Source of the DNA: Bacteroidota bacterium | Lineage (GTDB): Bacteria; Bacteroidota; Bacteroidia; Cytophagales; Cytophagaceae | DNA length: 64,000 nucleotides | NCBI GenBank assembly: GCA_023458555.1 | Contig: JAEWYS010000014.1 | Coordinates: 186,001 to 250,000 of the forward strand | Reading direction: 5' to 3' | Shown here: one piece after another, positions 51,973-63,092 of the stretch | Numbering within the stretch: the first letter of the stretch is position 1 | Layout: each line of letters begins with the position of its first letter | Program-made: the position numbers and the translations under genes | The notes under the pieces: model-generated | Told to the model about the DNA's origin: nothing | Databases searched by the model: none | The model's input: only the letters and a program-made list of their open reading frames with translations

Positions 51973-54900
51973 TTCCACCATATTTCGATTCGGTTGTAAA
52001 TGCCGGAGAAAAGCGTTTGCTGGATTACTTGCAGGTAAACCTGCCAGACAGTTTTTATCTTGTTCCCAATGTAGAGTTGGCCTCCACAAACCCACGAAAC
52101 AACCGGACACAGTATTGGGAGTATGATTTGTTGATTGTTGCCCCGCATGCCATATACAACATCGAGAACAAGGATTGGAAAGGAAGAATTGAAGGAGACG
52201 ATAACTATTGGTATGTCAATGATCGTCAACGCCAGAACCCTTTAAAAACCGGAAGGCAAAAAACGGCAGTGCTGGCCTCCAAACTAAGAGAACATGAGCC
52301 TGCCTGGGCAAGGGCATGGATTCAAAACATGGTTACCCTATCCTATCCTAATACCTATGCTCCTTCGCTATGGCAGGAGTCGGCCAAGCTCACCTTTCAG
52401 CTCAATGAGCAGTTGATCAATTACTTGACATATCCGGAACAGATTGGAAAATCAGAAGATGACATTGCAGACATCTACAAAGACATTGTAAAGTACCTTG
52501 ACGGCAGCCAGAGCAAAAAATCACCGGACGAAAAACGTGAAGTTGAGAGTTATGAAATTATAGAAATACTTCAGCAGGAACCCAACTTCACTGAATACCT
52601 GGTAAAACCAAAAGGAGTTACCTCCTCTATACGCAAAAGAGTTAAAGAGTATTCTCTTCAGGTGGCAGGTCTTTCACAACCTGAACTGCTCAAACGTGAG
52701 GAAGCTATTAAGAATCAGTACAAAGCGCTTCATAAGATCAAAGCCAAGCCTTTCATACTGAATGTAGAGTTCAAAATTGATGAAGAAAACCATCAGTTCT
52801 ATGAAATATCAGATTTCTTAGATGAGAACTCTCTGAGAGCAGAAGCCCGATCCAAAACCTTCACCTTTCAGGAAAAACTAGGTATTGTCCGCAATGTAAT
52901 GGCTGCCTTGAAAGAAGCTCACAAGGAAAGCATATTTCATCGGGACATTAACCCTGACAACATCTACATGAGCAGCGGCTATGCCTATTTGGGCAATTTC
53001 GGAAAGTCCTACTTCACCGATCACAACCAACAAGGATATACGGTAATGGCTACCATTAACGAATCCAATGCCACGCCTTACCATCCATTGGAATTAACTG
53101 TGGGTGATGCCTCACGTTCGTCAGACATTTACTCCCTGGGTGTGCTCATCTATTGGTTGTTTACAGGAGAAGAACCTTTCAAGACTCCTTATGATCTTGA
53201 TAAAATGGGTGGAAAGCTACCAACAGCCAAATTACCTACTTCACTCAATAAAGCATTGCCAAAATGGTTGGATGAGCTATCGCTAAAGACCATTCTCACA
53301 GATGATCTGAAACGATTAGACAGCATAGAGCAAGTTGATAAATTCATCGAGGATGCTCTCAAAGAAAATGACAGTGAAGTCCCATCCAAACGGACAACAA
53401 GAACCACAACCGCTCAATCTACTGACATCTATGAGTTAAAGGTCGGAGACAAGATTGGAGATTATGTCATTCATCAGATTCTTGGTAAAGGTGGCTATTC
53501 CAGAGTTTTCAAAGTAAAACACCAGCTTCAAGGGAAATACTATGCGTTGAAGCTATTCCATGAAAGCGTGAACGCCAATTCGGTCATTGACGAATACAAT
53601 GCCTTGGTTGGATTAGAGCATCACAACATCGTCAAATTCGTTTGGAATGGGGAAACACCAAACGGACAGTTTTATACCTTAATGGAGTTTCTGGAAGGTG
53701 AGAATCTTAGCACCTATTCAAGAACAGATGCCAAACTTCCAATTTACAGGGTATATCAAATAGCCAAAGACATTCTTAGTGCCTTGGTATCTATGCAGAG
53801 TCTGGATAAACCTATTCTGCACAGGGACATAAAACCGCAAAATATCATTTGGGATAACGAGAAACGCTTTGTGCTCATTGACTTCAATGTGGCCTCCTTT
53901 GTAGATGACAATCAGGATTTTGTTGGTACAAACCCTTATTTGGCTCCTGACCTTATTGCAGATGGTTATAAGGTGAATTGGGATAAGTCAGCAGATACGT
54001 TTGCCTTAGGCATCACGCTCTATGAACTGATCTGCAAAGAATACCCCTGGACACCCAAGAAAATGCCAGTTCTCAGTATTGATCCGGTTAATCCAAAGGA
54101 ATTTGAACCAAGGATTTCGGACGCCTTTGCTGAGTTTTTAAGTCAGGCTATAAACCCTCGCTCAGCAAAGCGATTTTCCAATGCACAGGAAATGCTGGAT
54201 GCATTATTGTCAATTGGTGAAGATGGCATCTTACAAGAAACAAAAACGGTCACTCCTACTGCAGAGGCGAAAGATGAAGAGGGCAGTTTCATCAAGTACA
54301 TCAACTCATTATACAGCCAGTCCAAAGGAGGAAATTTCGGAACACGTGCCAGTGAAACTATCAGTGAGTACGACCGGCTAACTTATACACCTTCCAAGCT
54401 TGATAAAAAACTACTGCCCGACATACTTGATGGTAAATACAAGCTACTGATCATTACAGGAAACGCAGGAGATGGTAAAACAGCTTTCATTAAAAGAATT
54501 GAGCATGATGACTCAGTAAAAGACCTCAACACCCATGAACATAAAAACGGTGCTAGGTTTAAAATCAATGGTGTCCAGTTTGAGAGCAATTATGACGGCT
54601 CTCAGGATGAAGATCAACGAGCCAATAATGAAGTATTAGAGAGCTTCTTCGAGCCATTCTCAGGGCTGTCCAATTACAATGAATCTAAGGAAGGACGAAT
54701 CATTGCTATCAACGAAGGGCGTCTGGTTGAGTTCTTAAAGACTACAAGCAAACACAAAACACTTCATGATACCATAGAAAACTACTTCTACAACGAAGGA
54801 CACCACGAGCTACCTCCTGGCCTTATGATCATCAATCTCAATTTGAGATCAGTAGCCGCTCAGGACAACCAGGAACCAAGCCTTTTCAGAAGTCAGGTAA

Positions 54901-56102
54901 AAGCACTGACTCAAAAAGACCTTTGGGCAAAATGTGAAACCTGCCCATTGGCAAATAAATGTTTCATCAAATACAATGTTGATTCCTTTAATGATTCAGC
55001 TTCAGGCGAAGAAGTTATAACCCGTATGGAGTGGTTGTTAAGAACGGCCAGCCTCAAACGGGAACTGCATATCACCATGCGTGATTTGCGTTCTTTCATC
55101 GCTTTTACCCTTACACGAGATCATGAATGTGCGGATATTGAACAGTTGGTAGCAGCCAGTGAAAATCAGCCAGAAAGCTATTGGCAGTACTATTACTTCA
55201 ATATCACTAATCCATCGGTGGATGATTCAGGCAATCAGGATCGCCTGATCAAACTACTGCGTGAAACGGATATTGGTGAGGTAGCTATTCCCGACAAAGA
55301 CAGGGATCTCTTCTTCGGTCAACATGAAACCAATGAGTATCTGGAATTTTCGGATCGTGAGTTTACGCTGATTGATGAGTTTAACAACAATAAGATTTGG
55401 GTGCCAGCTCATGAGCAAGACGGAGCACTAATTAAAAGGATACGGGTAATCCAAAAGGTATTTATCAGGCATCAATACTTTGAAGGTAAGTCAGAATTAC
55501 TATCCGTTGAGAATGGTTATGTGCCTGCAACAACAGAAACTCAGGAAGCTAAATTCCCTTCATATCTCCTACGACTGCCTTATCACTCGGTATTCAAATT
55601 TGTGATAGTTCTGACTAAGGGTGATGAAGGCACAAATACCAAAGCCAGCATTTCGAGAGCTATTTCATTAAATGAAGGCTGTGATAATCCGGGTATTGAC
55701 AAAGACCATTTGGTTCTTGCATCTACTGACATTAGAGACCCATACAGTAAATCTTTCAGATTGTTTGACCTTAATGATTTTGAGCTATTTGTTAATAGAA
55801 CGGATCATTTGGTGAAATACCTGGAATATGAACCAGACAGTTTGACTTTCCGGCATAAAACCGAAAAGCATATCAAACTAACCATTTCTCTTGACCTATA
55901 TGAGATGCTGTATTTCATACAGCAAGGGTTTAGTCCTTCCCTCAACGATCTGAGAGGAAAGTTCATTGAACTGATCATATTCAAGAACCTGCTGGAAAAC
56001 CTAACCTACAAAGAGGTAGTGGTGACCAGCGACAACTTAGAGTTTTATAGAATCAGTAAAGACGAGCAGAGCCGTCTTTACATAGAACCTATGGAAGTAT
56101 AA
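51957..56102 (+). CDS. mad6: NERD domain / two protein-kinase domains / DptF-like ATPase fusion
   Basis: 1381 residues. (1) An N-terminal NERD-type domain (about 1-120; YDLLIVAPHAIYNIENKDWKG). (2) A first kinase-like domain with HRDINPDN (about 327) but NFG where DFG is expected and no clear glycine loop, so probably inactive. (3) A complete second kinase (about 490-760): GKGGYSRVFKV, Lys in YALKLF, HRDIKPQN and DFN. (4) A C-terminal ATPase with Walker A GNAGDGKTAF (about 834) and a Cys cluster CETCPLANKC (about 992-1001), as in the phosphorothioation restriction protein DptF. With the PP2C gene downstream, it should phosphorylate system parts and set the defence on or off. Confidence 0.83.
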   Translation: MAKIIVPPYFDSVVNAGEKRLLDYLQVNLPDSFYLVPNVELASTNPRNNRTQYWEYDLLIVAPHAIYNIENKDWKGRIEGDDNYWYVNDRQRQNPLKTGRQKTAVLASKLREHEPAWARAWIQNMVTLSYPNTYAPSLWQESAKLTFQLNEQLINYLTYPEQIGKSEDDIADIYKDIVKYLDGSQSKKSPDEKREVESYEIIEILQQEPNFTEYLVKPKGVTSSIRKRVKEYSLQVAGLSQPELLKREEAIKNQYKALHKIKAKPFILNVEFKIDEENHQFYEISDFLDENSLRAEARSKTFTFQEKLGIVRNVMAALKEAHKESIFHRDINPDNIYMSSGYAYLGNFGKSYFTDHNQQGYTVMATINESNATPYHPLELTVGDASRSSDIYSLGVLIYWLFTGEEPFKTPYDLDKMGGKLPTAKLPTSLNKALPKWLDELSLKTILTDDLKRLDSIEQVDKFIEDALKENDSEVPSKRTTRTTTAQSTDIYELKVGDKIGDYVIHQILGKGGYSRVFKVKHQLQGKYYALKLFHESVNANSVIDEYNALVGLEHHNIVKFVWNGETPNGQFYTLMEFLEGENLSTYSRTDAKLPIYRVYQIAKDILSALVSMQSLDKPILHRDIKPQNIIWDNEKRFVLIDFNVASFVDDNQDFVGTNPYLAPDLIADGYKVNWDKSADTFALGITLYELICKEYPWTPKKMPVLSIDPVNPKEFEPRISDAFAEFLSQAINPRSAKRFSNAQEMLDALLSIGEDGILQETKTVTPTAEAKDEEGSFIKYINSLYSQSKGGNFGTRASETISEYDRLTYTPSKLDKKLLPDILDGKYKLLIITGNAGDGKTAFIKRIEHDDSVKDLNTHEHKNGARFKINGVQFESNYDGSQDEDQRANNEVLESFFEPFSGLSNYNESKEGRIIAINEGRLVEFLKTTSKHKTLHDTIENYFYNEGHHELPPGLMIINLNLRSVAAQDNQEPSLFRSQVKALTQKDLWAKCETCPLANKCFIKYNVDSFNDSASGEEVITRMEWLLRTASLKRELHITMRDLRSFIAFTLTRDHECADIEQLVAASENQPESYWQYYYFNITNPSVDDSGNQDRLIKLLRETDIGEVAIPDKDRDLFFGQHETNEYLEFSDREFTLIDEFNNNKIWVPAHEQDGALIKRIRVIQKVFIRHQYFEGKSELLSVENGYVPATTETQEAKFPSYLLRLPYHSVFKFVIVLTKGDEGTNTKASISRAISLNEGCDNPGIDKDHLVLASTDIRDPYSKSFRLFDLNDFELFVNRTDHLVKYLEYEPDSLTFRHKTEKHIKLTISLDLYEMLYFIQQGFSPSLNDLRGKFIELIIFKNLLENLTYKEVVVTSDNLEFYRISKDEQSRLYIEPMEV

Positions 56103-56104
56103 CT

Positions 56105-57664
56105 ATGGCCATAAAATTAAATAAAGACGAAAGTCAATTTAGGAGAGAAATCATATTTGCTGCCGATTCTCAGACAGTTAATATTGAAAATACCATGATT
56201 AACCTTTTTATGCTGCTCCGTTTTAATGGCCAAAGGCCAAGGCAAAGAGCACGTAAAGATGGGGATATCGAAATAAGCACTATAAGAAATGCATTTTCAA
56301 AGTTAAGTGAACAGGGTGATTGCGTTGGCTTTGACAAGTATCCAGATGGAACCGAATTATGGGTTAGATCAAATCTGGCTAATATGGTAAATAGAGGGAA
56401 TTTGGATAAAGAAAAAGTTTCAGCCTTACGTCCTATTCATTTAGAAAGCTACAGGGTGAGAAATGCTGCCAACACTAAAGATAGAAATTCAGCTGATCAG
56501 GTCTATCTGATGCTTGGAGCCAATCCGACCGTAAGAGAAGATTTAAAAACATTTTTACTTGATGGATGGGATAAAACAACAGAGGCTATCATCCCCACGG
56601 ATGATTTAGATGTAGATAGCTTAGGCATTTTACACTTAATCAAAAACATCAAACCGGGCTTTCTTGAATCGGAATCAAGCCTAAATAAAATTGAACCTCT
56701 CCTTATCGAAGATGCTGAATTGTATTGTGATGACGTCAGGCGTCTTTTAGCTTACAAGAATCGAATTCCACGAAGCGTTTTGATTGATTATTTAAAAACA
56801 ATAACCGCTTTTCATCTTTCAATATATATTCAAAAGTTGGTATTCCTTCTGCCAAAAATGATTGAAAAGGGAACAATCGCAACCGATTTTGATTGGAAAA
56901 TAATTGTTGATACCACTGATGATTTTGAATCGAAATCCGCAAAGTTGGCCTCAGAAGATTTCGAGAGGCTTTATAACAGCTTGCAGGACTATATAAAAGC
57001 TACATATCAAATCTCTTCAGTCATCTCAGCATTTGATTTGAATAAAAACTCTTCTTCATCCATAGAAAAGGCTTTGGCAATATTGTCAAATAGAAATGAA
57101 GAATTTGACAACACCTTCAAAGCACGGTGGACTATAAAAAAAGCGGAAATAGTTGATGCTGATGATCGTGAATTACTAGATGAGGTCGTGAAATATGAAG
57201 ATTCTTATTTTGATAAGTACACTGAGCTAATCCTTTCGATAAGAAGCAAGTATCTATTTAGAAAGCATGTTGAGATGATAGATACACTATCATTTAAAAA
57301 TAACGAAAGAGGCTTTTTAGCTCAGGGACGTGGTGGAAAGCACCCAAGAAGGTATGTTTTGGGGACACGTTTATTGGAAACGCTTGTCCAAATATTAGTA
57401 CTTGAATCAGATGGCTCCAATTTTCAAACAAGAACCTTATCCATTGAAGAGTTGATTCAAAATCTTCGTGATCGTTATGGAATTATCATAACTGGATTAG
57501 CGGAAGATCGGTTCAAAGATGCAGACCTCAATACACACCTTGCTTTTAAAGAGAATATGGAGGCTTTCAAATTAAAGCTCAGACAAATAGGATTTTACAA
57601 TGACCTAAGTGATGCCTACATCCTGCAAAGGATTAGACCCCGCTATGAATTAAATGCTCAGTAG
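56105..57664 (+). CDS. mad7: MADS-type middle subunit of unknown fold
   Basis: 519 residues with no catalytic motif. It is mainly helical and charged, with a winged-helix-like first part (INLFMLLRFNGQRPRQRAR) and a basic segment RGGKHPRRYVLGTRLLETL near 430. It lies between the kinase-ATPase gene (2 bases before) and the giant ATPase gene (11-base overlap). By position it corresponds to MAD7, or to DptG if the last three large genes mirror DptF, DptG and DptH. That correspondence is inference. Confidence 0.68.
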   Translation: MAIKLNKDESQFRREIIFAADSQTVNIENTMINLFMLLRFNGQRPRQRARKDGDIEISTIRNAFSKLSEQGDCVGFDKYPDGTELWVRSNLANMVNRGNLDKEKVSALRPIHLESYRVRNAANTKDRNSADQVYLMLGANPTVREDLKTFLLDGWDKTTEAIIPTDDLDVDSLGILHLIKNIKPGFLESESSLNKIEPLLIEDAELYCDDVRRLLAYKNRIPRSVLIDYLKTITAFHLSIYIQKLVFLLPKMIEKGTIATDFDWKIIVDTTDDFESKSAKLASEDFERLYNSLQDYIKATYQISSVISAFDLNKNSSSSIEKALAILSNRNEEFDNTFKARWTIKKAEIVDADDRELLDEVVKYEDSYFDKYTELILSIRSKYLFRKHVEMIDTLSFKNNERGFLAQGRGGKHPRRYVLGTRLLETLVQILVLESDGSNFQTRTLSIEELIQNLRDRYGIIITGLAEDRFKDADLNTHLAFKENMEAFKLKLRQIGFYNDLSDAYILQRIRPRYELNAQ

Positions 57665-60600
57665 AATGCAAATGGCGACTCAAATAAATACATATTATCA
57701 AAGAATCATTGACCTGATACTGGATTTGTATCATGATGATCTAAGCAAAGCCATTCCTGGCCATTGCATGAAGATCACCGGATTAGGACTTTCTGAGCTT
57801 GAGTTTCTTTGGGAGCTGATTCAGCAGAAATACAGCAACATTAATACTTTCATTGTAAGTGATGACTCAGCAACTGATGAGAGATTCATTACCGCTACAA
57901 AGCTTATTGAACTACGAAACAAGCAAGATGCACCGCTATTAGTTTTGATTCCTTCAAATAGCAGAACATCTGCTGAAGACTCTTATGGCAATGCCACTTT
58001 CAAAGAAATCTCATTAGAAGGTCTTGAACAGAGGTTAAAAGAACAGTTAATAAATGCTATTCCGACTGAATATTCTGCAATCCTCAAAAACGAGATTCTA
58101 GGTTATTTAAATATCAATAAAATAGATCCAGCCAATGTGATCGATTACCTTCTTTCTCTGGAGAAACACGGCTATTCAAAAGAATCGATAGGCAACCACC
58201 TCTACCTGCTTGATTTAATACCGGATTCAGATCTGCTTGACAACAGCAACAAGATTAGATCAAGACTAAATTTCAATGCTGAAAGCATTGAAATGCTTAG
58301 TTCATTTTACAAACCATTGTATGACAGGATAGCTGAACTGCCTTTGGAGCCAAACTCACTTCAAAAGGAATTGGTAGATTTTATCAAGGCTGAAAACAGT
58401 GCCAGAAGTGCCTCTGAGATATGCTATCTAATACATAGTAAATACTCCATTCTGAACTTTGCGAATTGGCAAATCCCGGATCTTGATTTTTCTCATATCA
58501 AACTTTATGCAGAAGAAATCAAATCCCCGGATTTCTCTGTAGAGGAAGGAAAACTGGTGCTTAAAGCCAGAGAAAATTCAACCTCTAAGGTAAGGGTACG
58601 AATCAAGATGAGTCAAAACCCAAAAGACATTCCTGATCTTGCCTACTTCAAAATCATATTGATGGCCGTAAATGGAGGTTCAGGTGAGGAAATACAAATA
58701 CTCAGAAAAGTAAAGAACTCAGCATCCAACAGACCTTATCGGGATGTGACTGTAGACCTCAACCCGAATGTGATGGAGGAAGGTTCGTACTTCTTCAAAG
58801 TTTGGGCGGAAGATGAGCATGGTAATATTCTCAACAATAATGATGACTTCAAAGAGCCTCGGATTCAATCTGCCTGGGAGGAAGTAAAGGCCAAAGACGA
58901 TAGTATCTTAAAAAGCTCCTTTGACTACAAGTTGACTTGTGATACAGATGATTTTGATTATGTGGTTGAGGAAAATCCCGAGCGTGAAGAGAACCAGCGG
59001 AAAGACAAATTGAATAATGTCTTGCAGGCATTCTTCAAATTCAGAATTGAAAAATTGAAATCAGGAATGGGACCAGAGGTTCCGGTTCCGTCAGAAACAT
59101 CTAATATCTGGATTACCGACCCAACCAAACATACCTCAACTTTCCACATCAATTACTCCGATAGACATAACTACCAAGTAAATCTATCCTCCAAACTAAG
59201 GTTGATTGAAGATACCCTTTTAAAAAATGCTGATCATTTCGGGTATGTTAAGACAATACTCAGAAGTAACTCATCTGCATTAGGATTTGAGAAAATAAGC
59301 TTTTCAATCAGTGAAGTATCTTCGATTGTTCCTAAAGAAATTCTCTCACTTCGTTCGGAGATCTTCAAAAGGATTCAACATTCAAATGAAGCTGAAAACG
59401 GAGTACTTGAAACAGCAGATATTTTCAATTTCGCTGATTCAATACGCACATATATTGAAAAGATCAGTGATTGGACAGCTCACCTTCAGAAGCAAATATT
59501 AGAGGAAGATATTGAGGAGGATGAAAAATCCAATATTCAGGATTTGCTGGTGGAGGTTCAAATGCTGGATTTAGTAAAGGTTAAAACCAAATTACCTGAT
59601 GGTAAACCTGCTGAGGCATTTTTACTTTCCCCTTTGCACCCTCTTCGTTTGGCGTGGTGGGTTCAGTTAGTTGACGTATTTAACGAGTGGGAAAAAAGCA
59701 CTCATGATTATGCTGGCTATAAAGACGCTTGGTTTAAAGGGCTGTCAAACCTCTTTGAAGGCCATTTATCACCTGAAAACAATCCTTTAGTACTTGTAGA
59801 ACCGGGCACATTTAAGGCATTCCATTATTCTGGTGAACTGGCTTACGGATGGGGTCTCTATCTAAACGTACTCACTGAGGAGTCTAAAAATGGAATGACT
59901 TCTGTCTCCAGACAGATGAAACATTATTTCCGACAGTTATTCAATATCACCAAAGAAAACTATGTTGAAACGGAAGTAAGCCAAAATCTGGTTGTCAGGC
60001 ATGTTAAAAACTATCTGGTTCAACACCCATATACCGATAAACTAATTATTAACCTGTTTAATGCGGGTGATGCGGGTGTATTTGCAGATTCCCTGGTTGA
60101 GTTAGAGAAAGAAATTAGCTTTCAAAACATCAAATATGAGGTGCGAATTTTCAAAGGTGATGACAAGATTATTGAGCACGGTGAAGCTCTGAGAACCTTA
60201 ATAAACCCTGAATCAAACATATCTGAAGAAGCTGAAGCATTTTCACAACCATCCGCAAACAGGCTTTTTCCAAAAATGAGGTTTTCTATCAATAGCATAT
60301 CAGATTACCTTAAATCACCGGCACAATTTTCAGCACATTTAAGTTTCCTCATTAGCCCATTCCCAATAACAGTTGAGCTGATTAAACCTTACAGGCAAGA
60401 CCGCAACTTCTATCTTAATGGATTATTAGTTTCTCCCACAATCGCTGTAAATGACTCGGGTAATGAAATCAAATGGAACAGATATATTGAAGGAAATCAA
60501 ATACTTCCTGATTACTCAGGGTCGGGAACAATAGGAGTTAATTTATTTGATCACCTTCAAACATTCATTGCAGGCGCATTAGCCTCAAAATTTACTGAAT

Positions 60601-63092
60601 CTATTCCGTCCACTCAATTGCGGCTAAATGACAAGGATAAGGTTCTGCTAACCCACTTACATGACTATTCAGATTGGGTTATCACATTTGATAAGAACCT
60701 TGGCCCACAGGTCTTTGATCAACCTTCTAAGGACGGCAAGATACCTTTCCTTCTTGATTATGTTCCTGGTGAAGAAGTAACCGGAATTTCATCGTATCTG
60801 ACAACCAGACCTACGTCCGAAATTCTTGGGCTTTTAGGTCCACACTTTGAAGAGTTCAATATTGACATCCATGATCCAAAAGATGAAAAGAAGGTCAAGA
60901 TACTTCTGGAAGATTTAAGAGCTGTGTCTAGCTCTTTGGTTCTGCAGCTTAATTCTTCAAAAAACAAAGCTTTTGAGGTAATTGGCTCCGCTTTCACCAA
61001 AAGAGTTTTAGAGAAAAAAGGATTGCTCGAAGAGTCATTTCTTATCCCAATTGATCTTCACCATAATCTTTTTGAAAACCTGCCCACAGAAAGCAAAAGC
61101 CGGGCAGACAACCTACTTGTGTCAATTAATCCTGACAACAAGGAAATTCAAATCACCATCATTGAGATCAAATGCAGAAAAAGCATTGGAGCTGCTGCAA
61201 CAGATGACTTAAAGGCGAAAATGCGGGAGCAGATTGAGAATACTATTCTAGCATTAAGGCTGCATTTTGATCCAGAATATCACCTATCGTTTGACAGATT
61301 AGATCGGGAGATTAAAAACAAGGAGCTAAAATCTCTATTGAGCTTTTACATTGAAAGAGCTTACAGGTACGAGTACCTGAGTGAAAATGCCTATGCCAGC
61401 TATCATGATTTTCTACAAACCCTCAATGCTGGATTCAAGCTGTCTTTTAAGCAATTAGGACTTATTTTTAATTTCTCCGCGGATAAGAAACACCATAAGG
61501 AAACTGTTGACCATGAACTTACATTTTTCACCTTCGGTGGTAATCTAATTGAGCAGATTCTTGACCCTGACTCTGATTTGAATACAAAAAGACTTGAAGA
61601 TAAGGAATTGGATAGTGAGTTGGGTGAAGCAGTTGGAGTCAACAATAAGCTCAGACCATTTATCCAAAAACTAAAATCTAAAGAATCAAAAGATCAGAAG
61701 GCTGAATCATCAACAAAACAAGATGATGAGAAATCAGATGATCAAGATGGAGGAATTGAACAACCAGTGAATGACTCACCTGATAATACTCCGGTTAGTC
61801 CATCCACTTCAATAGATACTAAAAGTGATGTAGAAGCTTCTGAATCGCTTGAGAAAGATGATCAATATAATACCATACCTCCGGATTATGATATTATAAT
61901 TGGTAAAAACTCAGAAAGCGACCAATACGGTCTTTTAGGTGAAAGTCTTCATGGTAAAAAGATCGCAATGGATTTGAGCGAAACCAATACGATAAGTCTT
62001 TTTGGAGTTCAGGGAGGAGGTAAAAGTTATACCATAGGCACAATTTCCGAAATGGTATTGAAGCAATTCAATAAAATAAACAAACTCACCTATCCACTGG
62101 CAGGTGTAATTTTTCACTACAGTGAGAGCATGGATTACGAACCGGAATTTACTTCCATGAAACAGCCAAATGATAAGGAAGCCGAACTCCGTAAGTTAAA
62201 AGAAAGATATGGTGCAAACCCGGACAAAATTGAAGATGTCATTATTCTTACTCCAAAGGATAAAATTGATGAAAGACGTTCAGAATATCCATCCATTGAG
62301 GTAAAACCGATTGCATTCAATTCCAAAGAATTGAACGTACAGGATTGGATGTTTCTGCTTGGTGCGATTGGTAATGATTCAACCTACATAAAGCAGTTGA
62401 AAGCTATCATGAAGGAATTGCGAAGAGATCTATCCCTTGATGGCATTACTCAAAGTGTAGAAGAATCTGAATTACTGTCTAGTACACAAAAAGCACTAGC
62501 AAGGCAGAAATTGAGCTTTGCCCGTGAATACATTGATGACAATTTCACACTGCGTGACACATTAAAGCCCGGAAGGTTAATTATAGTTGACCTTCGTGAT
62601 GAGTTCATTGTAAAAGATGAAGCCTTAGGTCTTTTTGTAATCATGCTGAACATTTTCTCAGCGGTAAAAAAGGTTGATGGTGCTCACTTTAATAAATTCA
62701 TAGTATTTGATGAGGCTCACAAATACATGGATAATAAGGACCTGACAGGCAATATCGTTACAGCAATTCGTGAAATGCGACATAAGGGTGTGAGTATTAT
62801 GATAGCCAGTCAAGACCCTCCAAGTTTACCAAATGAAATTATTGAACTCAGTTCGATTGTGCTGCTCCATAAGTTCAACAGTCCACAATGGTTAAAGCAT
62901 ATTCAAAAGTCTGTAACCCAACTTTCCTCTTTATCACCAGCAGATATGAGTTCGCTCGCTCCAGGTGAAGGGTTCTTATGGGCAACAAAAGCAACAGACA
63001 AAGGAATTTCATCAAAACCATTGAAGATTTCCACTCGGCCAAGGGTAACAAAACATGGTGGAGCAACCATACAAGCAACAGGTGAAAAATGA
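57654..63092 (+). CDS. mad8: Giant PD-(D/E)XK nuclease-like + HerA-type ATPase protein
   Basis: 1812 residues. After a large N-terminal region, a nuclease-like segment reads FLIPIDLHHNLFENLP ... RADNLLVS ... TIIEIKCRKS (about 1120-1175), with the E-x-K of PD-(D/E)XK enzymes. An acidic, low-complexity linker (about 1345-1410, rich in Asp, Glu, Ser and Lys) joins it to a C-terminal HerA/FtsK-like ATPase: Walker A GVQGGGKSYTIG (about 1450), LIIVDLRDEF, Walker B FIVFDEAHKYMD (about 1680) and IMIASQDPPSLP. DptH of phosphorothioation systems has the same combination. Expected role: the DNA-translocating and cutting effector. Confidence 0.8.
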   Translation: MLSRMQMATQINTYYQRIIDLILDLYHDDLSKAIPGHCMKITGLGLSELEFLWELIQQKYSNINTFIVSDDSATDERFITATKLIELRNKQDAPLLVLIPSNSRTSAEDSYGNATFKEISLEGLEQRLKEQLINAIPTEYSAILKNEILGYLNINKIDPANVIDYLLSLEKHGYSKESIGNHLYLLDLIPDSDLLDNSNKIRSRLNFNAESIEMLSSFYKPLYDRIAELPLEPNSLQKELVDFIKAENSARSASEICYLIHSKYSILNFANWQIPDLDFSHIKLYAEEIKSPDFSVEEGKLVLKARENSTSKVRVRIKMSQNPKDIPDLAYFKIILMAVNGGSGEEIQILRKVKNSASNRPYRDVTVDLNPNVMEEGSYFFKVWAEDEHGNILNNNDDFKEPRIQSAWEEVKAKDDSILKSSFDYKLTCDTDDFDYVVEENPEREENQRKDKLNNVLQAFFKFRIEKLKSGMGPEVPVPSETSNIWITDPTKHTSTFHINYSDRHNYQVNLSSKLRLIEDTLLKNADHFGYVKTILRSNSSALGFEKISFSISEVSSIVPKEILSLRSEIFKRIQHSNEAENGVLETADIFNFADSIRTYIEKISDWTAHLQKQILEEDIEEDEKSNIQDLLVEVQMLDLVKVKTKLPDGKPAEAFLLSPLHPLRLAWWVQLVDVFNEWEKSTHDYAGYKDAWFKGLSNLFEGHLSPENNPLVLVEPGTFKAFHYSGELAYGWGLYLNVLTEESKNGMTSVSRQMKHYFRQLFNITKENYVETEVSQNLVVRHVKNYLVQHPYTDKLIINLFNAGDAGVFADSLVELEKEISFQNIKYEVRIFKGDDKIIEHGEALRTLINPESNISEEAEAFSQPSANRLFPKMRFSINSISDYLKSPAQFSAHLSFLISPFPITVELIKPYRQDRNFYLNGLLVSPTIAVNDSGNEIKWNRYIEGNQILPDYSGSGTIGVNLFDHLQTFIAGALASKFTESIPSTQLRLNDKDKVLLTHLHDYSDWVITFDKNLGPQVFDQPSKDGKIPFLLDYVPGEEVTGISSYLTTRPTSEILGLLGPHFEEFNIDIHDPKDEKKVKILLEDLRAVSSSLVLQLNSSKNKAFEVIGSAFTKRVLEKKGLLEESFLIPIDLHHNLFENLPTESKSRADNLLVSINPDNKEIQITIIEIKCRKSIGAAATDDLKAKMREQIENTILALRLHFDPEYHLSFDRLDREIKNKELKSLLSFYIERAYRYEYLSENAYASYHDFLQTLNAGFKLSFKQLGLIFNFSADKKHHKETVDHELTFFTFGGNLIEQILDPDSDLNTKRLEDKELDSELGEAVGVNNKLRPFIQKLKSKESKDQKAESSTKQDDEKSDDQDGGIEQPVNDSPDNTPVSPSTSIDTKSDVEASESLEKDDQYNTIPPDYDIIIGKNSESDQYGLLGESLHGKKIAMDLSETNTISLFGVQGGGKSYTIGTISEMVLKQFNKINKLTYPLAGVIFHYSESMDYEPEFTSMKQPNDKEAELRKLKERYGANPDKIEDVIILTPKDKIDERRSEYPSIEVKPIAFNSKELNVQDWMFLLGAIGNDSTYIKQLKAIMKELRRDLSLDGITQSVEESELLSSTQKALARQKLSFAREYIDDNFTLRDTLKPGRLIIVDLRDEFIVKDEALGLFVIMLNIFSAVKKVDGAHFNKFIVFDEAHKYMDNKDLTGNIVTAIREMRHKGVSIMIASQDPPSLPNEIIELSSIVLLHKFNSPQWLKHIQKSVTQLSSLSPADMSSLAPGEGFLWATKATDKGISSKPLKISTRPRVTKHGGATIQATGEK

